Below are positions 34,716-45,180 of a DNA stretch of 64,000 nt, one piece after another (position 1 is the first letter of the stretch; the number at the start of each line of letters is the position of its first letter). Origin of the DNA: Achromobacter kerstersii (GTDB lineage Bacteria; Pseudomonadota; Gammaproteobacteria; Burkholderiales; Burkholderiaceae_B); assembly GCF_902859595.1 (NCBI RefSeq), contig NZ_CADIJQ010000006.1:186001-250000 (forward strand), read 5' to 3'. Below the pieces are notes generated by a model, which saw only the letters and a list, made by a program, of their open reading frames with translations, had not been told where the DNA came from and ran no database searches. The translations under genes were made by a program, and so were the position numbers.

Positions 34716-36396
34716 CGCGTTGCCCCGATGTCACCATGGGCAGGTTCAAGCCCTGTTCCTTCGCGCATTCGATCGCGATGTCGTAGCCGGCGTCGGCATG
34801 CCGCATCACGCCGGTGGCCGGGTCGTTGGTCAGTACGCGGGCGATGCGTTCGGCGGCGGCGTCGGTGCCGTCGCACACGATCACCATGCCCGAATGCTGC
34901 GAGAAGCCCATGCCCACGCCGCCGCCATGATGCAGCGAAACCCAGGTTGCGCCGCTGGCGGTGTTCAGCAGGGCGTTCAGCAGCGGCCAGTCAGACACGG
35001 CGTCCGAGCCGTCGCGCATGGCTTCGGTTTCGCGGTTGGGGCTGGCGACCGAGCCGGAGTCCAGGTGGTCGCGGCCGATGACGATGGGCGCAGACAACTC
35101 GCCAGACCGCACCATTTCGTTGAAAGCCAGACCGAGCTTGGCGCGTGCGCCCAAGCCGACCCAGCAGATACGCGCCGGCAAGCCCTGGAAGCTGATGCGC
35201 TCGCGCGCCATGCTCAGCCAGTGGTGCAGATGCGCGTCGTCGGGAATCAGTTCCTTGACCTTGGCGTCCGTCTTGTAGATGTCTTGCGGGTCGCCCGACA
35301 GCGCGGCCCAGCGGAACGGGCCCACGCCACGGCAGAACAGCGGCCGGATGTAGGCGGGCACAAAGCCGGGAAAGTCGAACGCATCGGCCACGCCTTCTTC
35401 CTTGGCCATCTGCCGGATGTTGTTGCCGTAGTCGAACGTGGGAATGCCCTGGTGCTTGAACGCCAGCATCGCTTGCACATGCACTGCCATCGATTGCTTG
35501 GCGGCCTTGATGACGGCGGCAGGTTCGCGCTTGGCGCGTTCGCGGTAGTCGTCCCACGTCCAGCCGGCGGGCAGATAGCCGTTCAGCGGATCATGCGCGC
35601 TGGTCTGGTCGGTGACGAGGTCGGGCTTCACGCCACGGCGCACCAGCTCGGGCAGGACGTCGGCGGCGTTGCCGCACAGCGCGATGGACACCGCGCGGCC
35701 TTCCTTGGTGTAGCGGGCGATGCGCGCCAGAGCATCATCCAGATCGGTGGCTTGTTCATCGACATAGCGTGTGCGCAGGCGGAAATCGATGCGGCTTTGC
35801 TGGCATTCGATGTTCAGCGAGCACGCGCCGGCAAGCGTTGCCGCCAGCGGCTGCGCGCCGCCCATGCCGCCCAGGCCCGCCGTCAACACCCAGCGGCCCG
35901 TCAGGCTGCCGCCGTAGTGCTGGCGGCCGGCTTCGACAAAGGTTTCGTAGGTGCCTTGGACGATGCCCTGGCTGCCGATGTAGATCCAGCTGCCGGCGGT
36001 CATCTGGCCGTACATGGCCAGACCCTTGGCGTCGAGCTCGTTGAAGTGCTCCCACGTGGCCCAGTGCGGCACCAGGTTCGAGTTTGCGATCAGCACGCGC
36101 GGCGCGTTGGCATGCGTCTTGAACACGCCAACGGGCTTGCCCGATTGCACCAGCAGCGTCTCGTCGTCGTTCAGTTCCTTGAGCGATTCAACGATCTTGT
36201 CGTAGCAGTCCCAGTCGCGCGCGGCGCGGCCAATGCCGCCATACACCACCAGTTCTTTGGGGTTCTCGGCCACGTCGGGGTCGAGGTTGTTCATCAGCAT
36301 GCGCAAAGGGGCTTCGGTGAGCCAGCTCTTGGCGGTCAGTTGATTGCCGCGCGGGGCGCGGATGACGACGTCGCGATATCGGGTCGGTTGGTCCAA
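34699..36396 (-). CDS. hutU: Urocanate hydratase (urocanase)
   Basis: A 565-aa NAD+-dependent enzyme that hydrates urocanate to imidazolonepropionate, the second step. The NAD-binding [12 protein letters not shown] lies near residue 175, [15 protein letters not shown] near 290, the catalytic Cys region [10 protein letters not shown] near 365-400, and [16 protein letters not shown] near 510. The start is a TTG at 36396, chosen because AAGGAGAG lies 4 nt upstream and the protein N-terminus aligns with the family there. First gene of the main hut operon, 74 nt after the HutC-type palindrome. Confidence 0.97.
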   Translation of the reverse strand: MDQPTRYRDVVIRAPRGNQLTAKSWLTEAPLRMLMNNLDPDVAENPKELVVYGGIGRAARDWDCYDKIVESLKELNDDETLLVQSGKPVGVFKTHANAPRVLIANSNLVPHWATWEHFNELDAKGLAMYGQMTAGSWIYIGSQGIVQGTYETFVEAGRQHYGGSLTGRWVLTAGLGGMGGAQPLAATLAGACSLNIECQQSRIDFRLRTRYVDEQATDLDDALARIARYTKEGRAVSIALCGNAADVLPELVRRGVKPDLVTDQTSAHDPLNGYLPAGWTWDDYRERAKREPAAVIKAAKQSMAVHVQAMLAFKHQGIPTFDYGNNIRQMAKEEGVADAFDFPGFVPAYIRPLFCRGVGPFRWAALSGDPQDIYKTDAKVKELIPDDAHLHHWLSMARERISFQGLPARICWVGLGARAKLGLAFNEMVRSGELSAPIVIGRDHLDSGSVASPNRETEAMRDGSDAVSDWPLLNALLNTASGATWVSLHHGGGVGMGFSQHSGMVIVCDGTDAAAERIARVLTNDPATGVMRHADAGYDIAIECAKEQGLNLPMVTSGQRDGAAR

Positions 36397-36469
36397 GAGG
36401 CTCTCCTTGATCGGTTCGGCCGCGCGAACGACGCGGCGCGGCGGTTGCCCGAATCATAGGATGCCTATG

Positions 36470-36483
36470 CTTGTATATACAAG
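36470..36483. promoter_or_regulatory. HutC-type operator palindrome
   Basis: CTTGTATATACAAG, a perfect 14-bp palindrome 74 nt upstream of hutU. HutC operators in other proteobacteria are built on the same CTTGTA/TACAAG arms, so repression by HutC relieved by urocanate is expected. Confidence 0.75.
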
Positions 36484-36522
36484 ATGAGAAGACCATTATT
36501 TGGCTCAGGGATTTCCCCAATG

Positions 36523-36553
36523 AAAAATGCCGGACCTTGATCAGGTCCGGCAT
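36523..36553 (-). terminator. Intrinsic terminator of hutCD
   Basis: On the minus strand an 11-bp stem (36527-36537 with 36543-36553) with a 5-nt loop is followed by UUUUU (A-run at 36523-36527). It separates hutCD from the hutU operon promoter. Confidence 0.85.
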
Positions 36554-36595
36554 GTTCGATAACCAATGGGATCACCCCGGCCAGGGGTCAGGCGT

Positions 36596-37192
36596 TCAGC
36601 AAGCGCGGGGCTGCAATTCAATGACGCAGGCATCCACCCCGCCCGCGGCATCCAGCTGGTATTGCGCCAGCCCGCTCTGGCCTTCCACATGCAGGCAGTC
36701 ATAGCGCGACGGCAACGCGTGCGCCGCGCCGTTGATGCGCACCGTCAACTCCTGGCCCGCATTCAGCACCAGCACGCTGTGCGCCGCGCTGTGAAAGGTG
36801 CAGGCCGCCGACACCCATTGCAGCCGCGCGTGATAACGCGCCGGCGCGTAGAACAGATTGAAATCGCGGATGGCGCCGCCGAGCAGCCGGCAATCCACCT
36901 GCGCATCACCCAAGAACGCGTACGCCTTGCGCGGCGCAAGCGGCGCTTGTTCGTGGCCATCGACCGTCAGCTGGATGCCCTGGCCTTCCAGCACCGTGAT
37001 GATGCGCTGATACCCCGTAAACGCCGAGAAGCCGCCGTCCTGCGCCACATCAGCAATGGACAAGCGCCAATCGAACGCCGCCGTGCTGCCGCCCGGGTTG
37101 CAGGCAACCTCTTGTGTCGTGCCGCCGCCGTTGCGCCACGGCATGCGCGGATAATCGGCCGCGCGGTACAGATGGATGTCGGGGGTATTCAT
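36596..37192 (-). CDS. hutD: HutD/Ves family cupin protein
   Basis: A 198-aa double-cupin protein of the HutD family. The characteristic N-terminal motif PRMPWRNGGGTTQEVA lies at residues 16-31, and DWRLSIADVAQDGGFSAF follows. HutD is found with hut genes and has been proposed in Pseudomonas to limit hut operon output, but its reaction is unknown. ATG 37192 overlaps the hutC stop as ATGA, so the two are co-translated. A terminator follows. Confidence 0.93.
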   Translation of the reverse strand: MNTPDIHLYRAADYPRMPWRNGGGTTQEVACNPGGSTAAFDWRLSIADVAQDGGFSAFTGYQRIITVLEGQGIQLTVDGHEQAPLAPRKAYAFLGDAQVDCRLLGGAIRDFNLFYAPARYHARLQWVSAACTFHSAAHSVLVLNAGQELTVRINGAAHALPSRYDCLHVEGQSGLAQYQLDAAGGVDACVIELQPRAC

Positions 37193-37932
37193 GTCGTGAA
37201 CTTGCCTTCCAGGCGGTGGCGTGAGCCGGGGTGGATCAGGCGCGCCAGGGTGACGGCGCGGTCTCCCGACCACGTGCGGCGGCTGATCAGCAAGCAGGGT
37301 TCATCGCGTTCGATCTGTAGCAACTGGCATTCTCGCGGCTTGGCCAGAATGGCTTCAACGACGTGTTCGCCTTCGCTCAAGGGCGCAACACGCGTCAGGT
37401 ATTCGTAGGGCGTGCTCTGCGTGAAATCCTGCTTCAGATAGTCCGGCGCAAGCCGCACATTGACGTAACGGTCTTCCAGCTGAATCGGCACGTCGTCTTC
37501 GAAATGGACGATGACGGAATGGAACACCGGCTGGCCCGCACGGATCTCCAGCGCCTGCGCCTGTTCCGCGCCCGCCGCCTCTTCGGCCAGGCGCACGACG
37601 CGGCTGTGATGGCGGTGATTGCGCGCCGCAATCTCGTCGGCAATGTTGTTGACGGCAAACAGCGCCGACCGCGCCTTGGGCTGCGCCACAAACGTGCCCA
37701 CGCCCTGCATGCGCACCAGCAGGCCCTCGGACGTCAGCTCGCGCAGCGCGCGGTTGATCGTCATGCGGCTGAAACCCAATTCATCGACCAGTTCGCTTTC
37801 GGACGGCACACGGTAGTGCGCGGGCCAGGCGCCGCTGCGTATCTGCTGCGCAATCATCTGCTTGACCTGTGCGTATAGCGGGGCGGGCAGGGCGTTGGTC
37901 TGGGCGGGCAATCGAGGGGGGGAAGAAGCCAC
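37189..37932 (-). CDS. hutC: Histidine utilisation repressor, GntR family (UTRA domain)
   Basis: A 247-aa regulator: N-terminal winged helix (residues about 18-85, with PSESELVDELGFSRMTINRAL as recognition region) and a C-terminal UTRA ligand domain (about 95-240, with PYEYLTRVAPLSEGEHVVEA). HutC represses hut genes and is released by urocanate in known systems. The start is GTG 37932 with AGGA 8 nt upstream. It is divergent from frmR; an imperfect inverted repeat at 37976-37993 may be its own operator. Confidence 0.94.
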   Translation of the reverse strand: MASSPPRLPAQTNALPAPLYAQVKQMIAQQIRSGAWPAHYRVPSESELVDELGFSRMTINRALRELTSEGLLVRMQGVGTFVAQPKARSALFAVNNIADEIAARNHRHHSRVVRLAEEAAGAEQAQALEIRAGQPVFHSVIVHFEDDVPIQLEDRYVNVRLAPDYLKQDFTQSTPYEYLTRVAPLSEGEHVVEAILAKPRECQLLQIERDEPCLLISRRTWSGDRAVTLARLIHPGSRHRLEGKFTT

Positions 37933-37975
37933 GGGGGAGTCCTGGTGTGCGACGGGAAAAATCGGGTTCTAGTAT

Positions 37976-37993
37976 AGACAGGTACACATGTCT
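37976..37993. promoter_or_regulatory. Possible HutC autoregulatory site
   Basis: AGACAGGTACACATGTCT has AGACA/TGTCT arms and is preceded by GTATAGACA, a HutC-family-like half site. It lies 44 nt upstream of the hutC start. The match is weaker than at 36470. Confidence 0.4.
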
Positions 37994-38015
37994 TGCGAAC
38001 GGGAACCGAATTTCC

Positions 38016-38036
38016 GTATACTCCCCCCCTGTATCG
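38016..38036. promoter_or_regulatory. FrmR-type operator
   Basis: GTATACTCCCCCCCTGTATCG: ATAC and GTAT arms around a C7 tract, the G/C-tract layout recognised by the CsoR/RcnR/FrmR family. It lies 16 nt before the frmR start, so binding would block frmRA transcription. Confidence 0.7.
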
Positions 38037-38051
38037 TTTTCGGAGCCTGCC

Positions 38052-39481
<1,430 letters not shown>

Positions 39482-39507
39482 GCGACACGTTCGCGGCAGG
39501 TTCCGGC

Positions 39508-39542
39508 AGGCCCGGCGCGCAATGCGCCGGGCCTGTTTTTTT
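39508..39542 (+). terminator. Intrinsic terminator of frmRA
   Basis: An 11-bp stem AGGCCCGGCGC (39508-39518) with GCGCCGGGCCT (39524-39534), then G and seven T. Confidence 0.92.
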
Positions 39543-39650
39543 ATGACGCGCGCAAGACAAGTTCGCGCGCGTTCATGACACCGCTGTCATTCATCTTCAC
39601 GTCATCTTCGGCCGCAACCATTCGCCCTTCATAAACGAGGGATCACACGA

Positions 39651-41582
39651 ATGATTACGTGGAAGAGGAATGCGGGCGCGGCCATGCTGAGCGCCCTGTT
39701 GCTGGCCGGTTGCGGCGGCAATGACGATGATGACGACACGTCCGCCAACCCGGCGCCAGAACAGCCCGCGCCCGAGCAACCCGCCGCCAGCCGGCCGATG
39801 GAACTGACGATCCTGCACATCAACGATCATCACTCCAATCTGGACAGCAAGAAAAAAGATCTGAAGCTGAAGAACGCCGCCGGTACGCCGGTGACGGCGA
39901 ATGTGGACGTGGGAGGTTTCCCGCGCGTCACCGGCGCCATCAACGCGCTGTCGGCGCAGTCCGCCAACGTGCTGAAGCTGCACGCGGGCGACGCCAACAC
40001 CGGCACGCTGTACTTCAACCGCGCGGGCGAAGCCGGCGAGGCCGATGCGGCCATGATGAACACGGTGTGCTTTGACGCGATGACGCTCGGCAACCACGAG
40101 TTCGACAAGGGCGACACCGGATTGAAGCGCTTTATCGACCTGCTGCACGCCGGTACATGCCAGACGCCGGTGCTGAGCGCCAACGTCACGTTCGCCGACG
40201 CCTCGGCGTTGAATCCGTCACGCGCCCCCGGCATGGTCAAGCCGTCCATCGTGTTGCAGCGCGACGGCCAGGCGATCGGCCTGGTGGGCCTGACCATCGC
40301 CAACAAGACGCAGCAATCGTCCAGCCCCGACGCGGGCACACTGTTCTCGGATGAAGCCGCCGCCGCGCAAACGCAGATCGACGCGCTGCGCGCCCAAGGC
40401 GTGAACAAGATCGTGGTGATGAGCCATATCGGCTACGACTACGACAAGCAGATCATCCCCAAGCTAAGCGGCGTTGACGTCGTGGTGGGCGGTGATTCGC
40501 ACACGCTGCTGGGCCCGGATTCGATGGTGAGCTACGGCGTGGGCACGCCGTCGGGCGCTTACCCGACCGTGCTGCAAAACAAGGACGGCAAGCGCGTCTG
40601 CCTGGTGCAGGCCTGGGAATACTCGCAGGTGGTGGGCGAACTGAAGGTCAGCTTCGACGCCAACGGCGACGTGACCGAATGCGCCGGCACGCCGCACGTG
40701 CTTATGGGCGACGCGCTGACGGTGGGCGGCGCCGCCCCCGCCGCCGCCGACAACACCGCCATGCTTGCCGATGTGGCGGCCAGCGGCTTCCTGCGCATCC
40801 AGCAGCCGGACGCCAAGGCCGCAGCCGTGTTGCAGCCGTTCAAGGCAAAGGTCGACACCTTCAGCGCCAGCATCGTGGCCTCGGTTCCGCAAGAGCTGTG
40901 CTCGCGCCGCGTGCCGGGGCTGACGCGTGACCGCAGCCGCTCAAGCGCTGACTGCAACACGCTGGGCAGCGTCGACCTGCGCGGTGGCGACATGCAGCAA
41001 CTGGTGGCGCAAGCCTATCTGGATGTGGCCAACGCCAACTACGGCGGCGCAGACATCACCCTGCAAAGCGGCGGCGGCGTGCGCGTGGCGCTCAAGGGCA
41101 ATGTGACGGCGGCCAATGTGATCGAGGTGGTGCCGTTCGGCAACATGCTGTGGCGGCTGGACGTGACCGGCGCCGAGGTCAAGGGCATGTTGGAAGACGG
41201 CATGCAGGCGGTGTTCGGCGCGGGCGGCTCCACGGGTCCGTACCCGTACACGGGCGGCTTGCGCTGGGATGTGAACGGCGCGCAAGCGCAGGGCAGCCGC
41301 GTCACCAACATCGAAGTGCTGGATGCGGCCACCAGCACGTGGCAGCCGCTGAACGCCGCGCGCACCTACAAGCTGTTCGTGTTGAGCTTTAACGCAACCG
41401 GCGGCGACGGCTACAAGACGCTGGCGAGCGTGCCCGCCGAACGCCGTCAGGACATCGGCGTGCTGGACGCCGACGTGCTGCAAAGCTATATCGACAAGCA
41501 GGCCAAGGACTCCGTGTCCGGCCTGCCCGTGCTGAACCTGCTGCCCGTCAGCCTGTACAGCACCAAGTCGTATAGCGAATAA
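39651..41582 (+). CDS. Lipoprotein 5'-nucleotidase / metallophosphatase (UshA/NadN type)
   Basis: A 643-aa exported enzyme. The lipobox LLLAGC at residues 17-22 predicts a lipid anchor, followed by a low-complexity linker (NDDDDDTS, then PEQPAPEQP). The metallophosphatase domain follows with ILHINDHH near residue 53, GNHEFD near 147, and a GGDSHT motif near 280; the C-terminal nucleotidase domain has LQSGGGVR near 470 and FGNMLWRLDVTG. It probably dephosphorylates nucleotides or NAD outside the cell for salvage. GAGGGA lies about 10 nt before ATG 39651. Confidence 0.92.
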   Translation: MITWKRNAGAAMLSALLLAGCGGNDDDDDTSANPAPEQPAPEQPAASRPMELTILHINDHHSNLDSKKKDLKLKNAAGTPVTANVDVGGFPRVTGAINALSAQSANVLKLHAGDANTGTLYFNRAGEAGEADAAMMNTVCFDAMTLGNHEFDKGDTGLKRFIDLLHAGTCQTPVLSANVTFADASALNPSRAPGMVKPSIVLQRDGQAIGLVGLTIANKTQQSSSPDAGTLFSDEAAAAQTQIDALRAQGVNKIVVMSHIGYDYDKQIIPKLSGVDVVVGGDSHTLLGPDSMVSYGVGTPSGAYPTVLQNKDGKRVCLVQAWEYSQVVGELKVSFDANGDVTECAGTPHVLMGDALTVGGAAPAAADNTAMLADVAASGFLRIQQPDAKAAAVLQPFKAKVDTFSASIVASVPQELCSRRVPGLTRDRSRSSADCNTLGSVDLRGGDMQQLVAQAYLDVANANYGGADITLQSGGGVRVALKGNVTAANVIEVVPFGNMLWRLDVTGAEVKGMLEDGMQAVFGAGGSTGPYPYTGGLRWDVNGAQAQGSRVTNIEVLDAATSTWQPLNAARTYKLFVLSFNATGGDGYKTLASVPAERRQDIGVLDADVLQSYIDKQAKDSVSGLPVLNLLPVSLYSTKSYSE

Positions 41583-41591
41583 AGGAACGGA

Positions 41592-42734
41592 TCAGGAGGT
41601 CAGGCCGAATTGCCGGCCTGGCGTCTGGCCTTCCAGGTACACCTTTTCGGTCTGGCCGACGAAGCGCGCCAGCGAAAATTCCCGCAGCGCCGTGCTGCGG
41701 GCTTCTTGCCCCATCTTCACGGCGATGCTGCGGTCATTCAAAATCGACGATACCGTCGTCAGCACGCTGCTGACTGAACCGGGCGGCACCACCCAGCCGT
41801 TGCGGCCGTCGGTCACGTTCTCGGTCAATCCGCCCACCTTGCTGACGATGACGGGCTTGCCGGCCGCCATCATTTCGCGGCAGGCAAACGAAATCGTCTC
41901 AAGCCGCGACGACAGCACGAAGCCCACATCCAACGCCGCCAGGAACGGGCGCACGTCATCCAGCAGACCCGTGAAAATAACCTGATCCGTCATGGCCAGA
42001 TCAGCCACGCGCTGGCGCTGCTCGTCATCGGGCGCCTTGCCGGCGATCAGAATCACGACCTGATCCCGCTGATGCTCGGGCAAGAGCGACACGGCGGTCA
42101 CCATGTCCAGCCAATTCTTGTAGATGGCGGTGCCGGCGTTGCTGCCGATCACCAGCCGGCGCTGCATGCTGGCCGGCAACAGGGCGGCACGCGCCGCCGC
42201 CGCTTCTTCTGCGCTGGCCGGTTGATATTGCTGCGTGCAAACGCCGTTGTGCACCACCCGCAGGTCTTCATCGCGGAACACGGAATCTTTCATACGGCGA
42301 AAGGTATGGCCGCACACGCAGATGACGCGGTTCGTGCCCCACTTCGCGCGCATGCGCACGCCCAGGCTGTTCGAGGCCCGATCGGTGTGTTGCGTGTAGA
42401 CGATGAACGGACGCTTGGCGCCCATGCCCACCGTAGCCAGCATGCACAGGCGGTGGTCGGCAGACCCATTCACATGGATGACGTCGAACTGCTCTTTGCG
42501 CAGCAAGGTGCGCAAGCGGCGCAACGCGCTTAACTGCTGAAACGGGCGCCCCTTGAACTCCAGGTCGATGGAATGCACGCCGGGCAAGGCATGCGCCTCG
42601 GCCAGCAGACGGCTGCCGCGCGGCGCGGCAACCGTAATGTGCGCGCGCTGGCGCAGCATGCGCGCCAGCGACATCACATAAGTGGTGTGGCCGCCGCCAT
42701 CGCCCTGATGGAAATTGGTGTAGAGAATCTTCAT
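41592..42734 (-). CDS. GT4-family glycosyltransferase
   Basis: A 380-aa glycosyltransferase of the GT-B fold. The N-terminal QGDGGGHTTYVMSLAR (residues about 10-25) and a C-terminal SSRLETISFACREMMAAGKPVIVSKVGG-type region (E-x7-E in LETISFACRE) fit family GT4. It would add a sugar to LPS or another surface glycan in the cytoplasm. ATG 42734 overlaps the stop of the upstream gene as ATGA, so the pair is translationally coupled. Donor and acceptor are unknown. Confidence 0.87.
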   Translation of the reverse strand: MKILYTNFHQGDGGGHTTYVMSLARMLRQRAHITVAAPRGSRLLAEAHALPGVHSIDLEFKGRPFQQLSALRRLRTLLRKEQFDVIHVNGSADHRLCMLATVGMGAKRPFIVYTQHTDRASNSLGVRMRAKWGTNRVICVCGHTFRRMKDSVFRDEDLRVVHNGVCTQQYQPASAEEAAAARAALLPASMQRRLVIGSNAGTAIYKNWLDMVTAVSLLPEHQRDQVVILIAGKAPDDEQRQRVADLAMTDQVIFTGLLDDVRPFLAALDVGFVLSSRLETISFACREMMAAGKPVIVSKVGGLTENVTDGRNGWVVPPGSVSSVLTTVSSILNDRSIAVKMGQEARSTALREFSLARFVGQTEKVYLEGQTPGRQFGLTS

Positions 42735-43744
42735 GATGTAAGGCCCGAGAGCAGTTGCGGGGAAGGCGGAGACTCCCCTTGATTGAGCAAACAGCTCCAA
42801 TGACGCTTTTCGAATACGTCATCGCCCAGACGGCTGCCGGGAGACAAGTTGTAGACCTTGACGCCACGTGCGGCGAGCAAGCGGCTGGCCGCGCGGAAAG
42901 CGGGTTCGATGTGGCCGGTGAATTGGCGGTCAAGTGCGGTGGCCAACTGCGCCCCGGGTTGTTCGTAGAAGCGCGGCCCAGCCGCCGCGGTCAGGTCCAG
43001 GCCGTGCAGGTACACGGTGCGCGCCCCCATCCAGGCCAGCAGCTGCAACGCCGTGTATGCCACGGTGCCGCCGCCAAAGAGGCCGCGCGCGGGGTTCAGG
43101 CTGAAGCCGTGTGCGTGTTCAGGGTTGTGCGCGTCGAACAGCACCAGCTCGGGGTCACGCGCCAGTTGCGCTTCGAGCTCATCAGGTTGCGCGCGCGGTT
43201 GCAGCGCGCGCTGGTGCACTTCTTCGAACAGCGCGATGCGGCAACGGATGGCGCCGGCATCAAACAGGAAGGCAATCCAGCGATAGACCTCGGGCGTGAC
43301 GAACAGCAGCAGGTCTTGAGACAGCACCTCGGCCACAAGATCGCGCCGGCGCTTGACGAAGCCGGCGTCCAGCATCGCGTAGTAATCGAAGCGCAACGCG
43401 GGATGCTGGCGGCGCAGCGCGATGGACCCGTTCACGCCCATGACGGAACGTAGACCGCATTGCGCGTAATCGATCTGCGCAACCGACGGACCGCTAAGAA
43501 TCAAGTGTGCGTCGCCGTGAATGGCGCGCGGCACCTGTCCCATCGGCAGCGTGGCCGGCCCGCGCACGCCCACCAGATCGCACGCCACCAGTTGCTCACT
43601 GCCTTCGCGCCGCACCTTCACCAATGGCCATAGCGTCTCGTTGTGCCGATAGGCTCCGCCACGCGTGTAGCGGTAAAAATAGCGAAAGCCTTTGGTCAAC
43701 GGACGCGAGCGAAGCAGGCGAGGGACAAGCGCAAAACGGGTCAT
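42731..43744 (-). CDS. Probable surface-glycan biosynthesis protein (CST/DUF115-like)
   Basis: A 337-aa soluble protein. The section LILSGPSVAQIDY near residue 82, GVNGSIAL near 103 and DYYAMLDAGFVKRR near 120 recall sialyltransferase CST-I and DUF115-like proteins, which share a nucleotide-sugar-binding fold. A later segment TVYLHGLDLTA near 240 fits this. The family assignment is tentative. It is coupled to the GT4 gene and probably modifies the LPS core or a capsule. It starts at ATG 43744. Confidence 0.65.
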   Translation of the reverse strand: MTRFALVPRLLRSRPLTKGFRYFYRYTRGGAYRHNETLWPLVKVRREGSEQLVACDLVGVRGPATLPMGQVPRAIHGDAHLILSGPSVAQIDYAQCGLRSVMGVNGSIALRRQHPALRFDYYAMLDAGFVKRRRDLVAEVLSQDLLLFVTPEVYRWIAFLFDAGAIRCRIALFEEVHQRALQPRAQPDELEAQLARDPELVLFDAHNPEHAHGFSLNPARGLFGGGTVAYTALQLLAWMGARTVYLHGLDLTAAAGPRFYEQPGAQLATALDRQFTGHIEPAFRAASRLLAARGVKVYNLSPGSRLGDDVFEKRHWSCLLNQGESPPSPQLLSGLTS

Positions 43745-44084
43745 GAATGGGTGCCACTGAAAGCGCGGCGAAACCTAGCGAGAGGCGGATTCTACTCAGC
43801 CGCCCCCCCTCACGACGGGTTCGAAACATTTGAGATGTAACAGCATTGGAGGCGGCCATTTGCCCCTTAATTTGGCGGCTGCCGCCTAGCGTTTCCGGGC
43901 TTCCCACATAGCGGAACGGGGGCAGCCAAACGCGTCGACATTGCACCAGAACCGTGCATACGCACTGTGCCTTCGGCACTAGCCGGCCTGATCCGGGCGG
44001 GACGCGCCAACGTACCTTCCATTACGTTTTGCGCCAAAACGAAAGGCGACTGCAAGCAAGCACCGCAGCCGCCGGTTGCCGCGT
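43745..44084. other. Intergenic region, no gene seen
   Basis: About 340 nt between the glycan gene pair and the ureohydrolase gene, both on the minus strand. It should hold the promoter of the glycan pair. A GGCGGC-rich hairpin region lies near 43875-43890; no reading frame or known motif is convincing. Confidence 0.5.
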
Positions 44085-45131
44085 TCAGCGCGCGTGGCGC
44101 ACGCTCATCAGGCTCAGGATCTCGAACATGATCTGCGCGCCCGCATGCGCGGTGTTCGCCGTGGCGTCATAGGCCGGCGCCACTTCAACCAGATCCCCGC
44201 CCACGATGTTGATGCCCGCCAGCCCGCGCAGCATCGCCTGCGCTTCGCGCACCGTCACGCCGCCAACCTCTGGCGTGCCGGTGCCGGGTGCGAACGCCGG
44301 GTCCAGGCAATCAATATCGAACGAGACGTACACGGGCGCGTCGCCCACCACCTCGCGGGCGCGGGCGATGATGGCAGGAACGCCCATCGTGGCGATGTCT
44401 TCGGCGTGAATCACCGTCATGCCGGACGCGTACGAGAATTCCCACAAGTATTCCGCCGCGCCGCGGATGCCGATTTGAATGGTGCGGGTGGGGTCCAGCA
44501 CGCCATCCAGCACGGCCTGGCGGAACGGGCCGCCGTGATGGAAGCGGCTGCCATCGAACGGGCCACCGGTGTCACAGTGCGCATCAAAGTGGATCAACGC
44601 CAACGGTTGTTCGCGCCCCAGCGCCCGCAGGATCGGCAGCGTGACGGAATGGTCGCCGCCGGCGGACAACGGCATGACGCCCGCCGCGTGAATCTTGGCG
44701 TACGCGTCTTCGATGTCCTGATGCGATTGGTCCAGGCTGAACCGGCTGCGCATGGGCACGTCGCCAATGTCGGCCACGCGCAGGTCGCGCGTGGGGGTAC
44801 AGCGCAGCACGTGGTGGTACGGGCCGACGCGTTCAATGGCGCGCAGCGCGCGCGGCCCGAAGCGGCAACCGCTGCGGTTGCTGGCGCCCAAATCCATCGG
44901 CACGCCTGTCAGCGCCACTTGCAGGTCACCGAAGTCGGGCGCGCTCCAATCGATCTGGTGTGCGGGCGCATCCATCAGCGTGGGCATGCCCGCGTAAGGC
45001 GCGCTGCGCGTGCCGCTGGCGTCGATGATGTTGGCGGCCACGGCGCTGAAATGCGGGTCGTGAATCTGCGCTTCGTTGTCGCCGCCAAAGCGGGCGCGCA
45101 AGGCCGCGAGCTTGTCGGGGGTGTAGGTCAT
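44085..45131 (-). CDS. Ureohydrolase (agmatinase/guanidinopropionase/guanidinobutyrase type)
   Basis: A 348-aa Mn2+-dependent enzyme of the arginase superfamily. Binuclear metal ligands are visible in GGDHSVT (near residue 160), HFDAHCDTG (near 184) and SFDIDCLDPAFAPGTGTPE (near 275). It hydrolyses a guanidino compound to an amine and urea. The block HHGGPFRQA after the second motif is shared with guanidino-acid hydrolases. Its neighbours, a sodium:solute symporter and a LysR gene, match the gene content of P. aeruginosa gpuPAR, so 3-guanidinopropionate or 4-guanidinobutyrate is a likely substrate; agmatine is not excluded. Confidence 0.92.
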   Translation of the reverse strand: MTYTPDKLAALRARFGGDNEAQIHDPHFSAVAANIIDASGTRSAPYAGMPTLMDAPAHQIDWSAPDFGDLQVALTGVPMDLGASNRSGCRFGPRALRAIERVGPYHHVLRCTPTRDLRVADIGDVPMRSRFSLDQSHQDIEDAYAKIHAAGVMPLSAGGDHSVTLPILRALGREQPLALIHFDAHCDTGGPFDGSRFHHGGPFRQAVLDGVLDPTRTIQIGIRGAAEYLWEFSYASGMTVIHAEDIATMGVPAIIARAREVVGDAPVYVSFDIDCLDPAFAPGTGTPEVGGVTVREAQAMLRGLAGINIVGGDLVEVAPAYDATANTAHAGAQIMFEILSLMSVRHAR

Positions 45132-45180
45132 GCTGGTCTCCTGTCAGGGATGGATGGGGGGATGGCTGATGTCGGCGGGT

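Noticed and set aside
31593..35081. Two long plus-strand frames across the hut genes
   Set aside because: They are antisense to hutH and the NCS1 permease; no ribosome sites or domains.
44085..45131. Formimidoylglutamase (hutG) to complete the hut pathway
   Set aside because: The fold is the same, but the neighbours (symporter, LysR) and the guanidino-hydrolase-type motifs fit a guanidino compound better, and it is 6 kb beyond hutC with a separate regulator.
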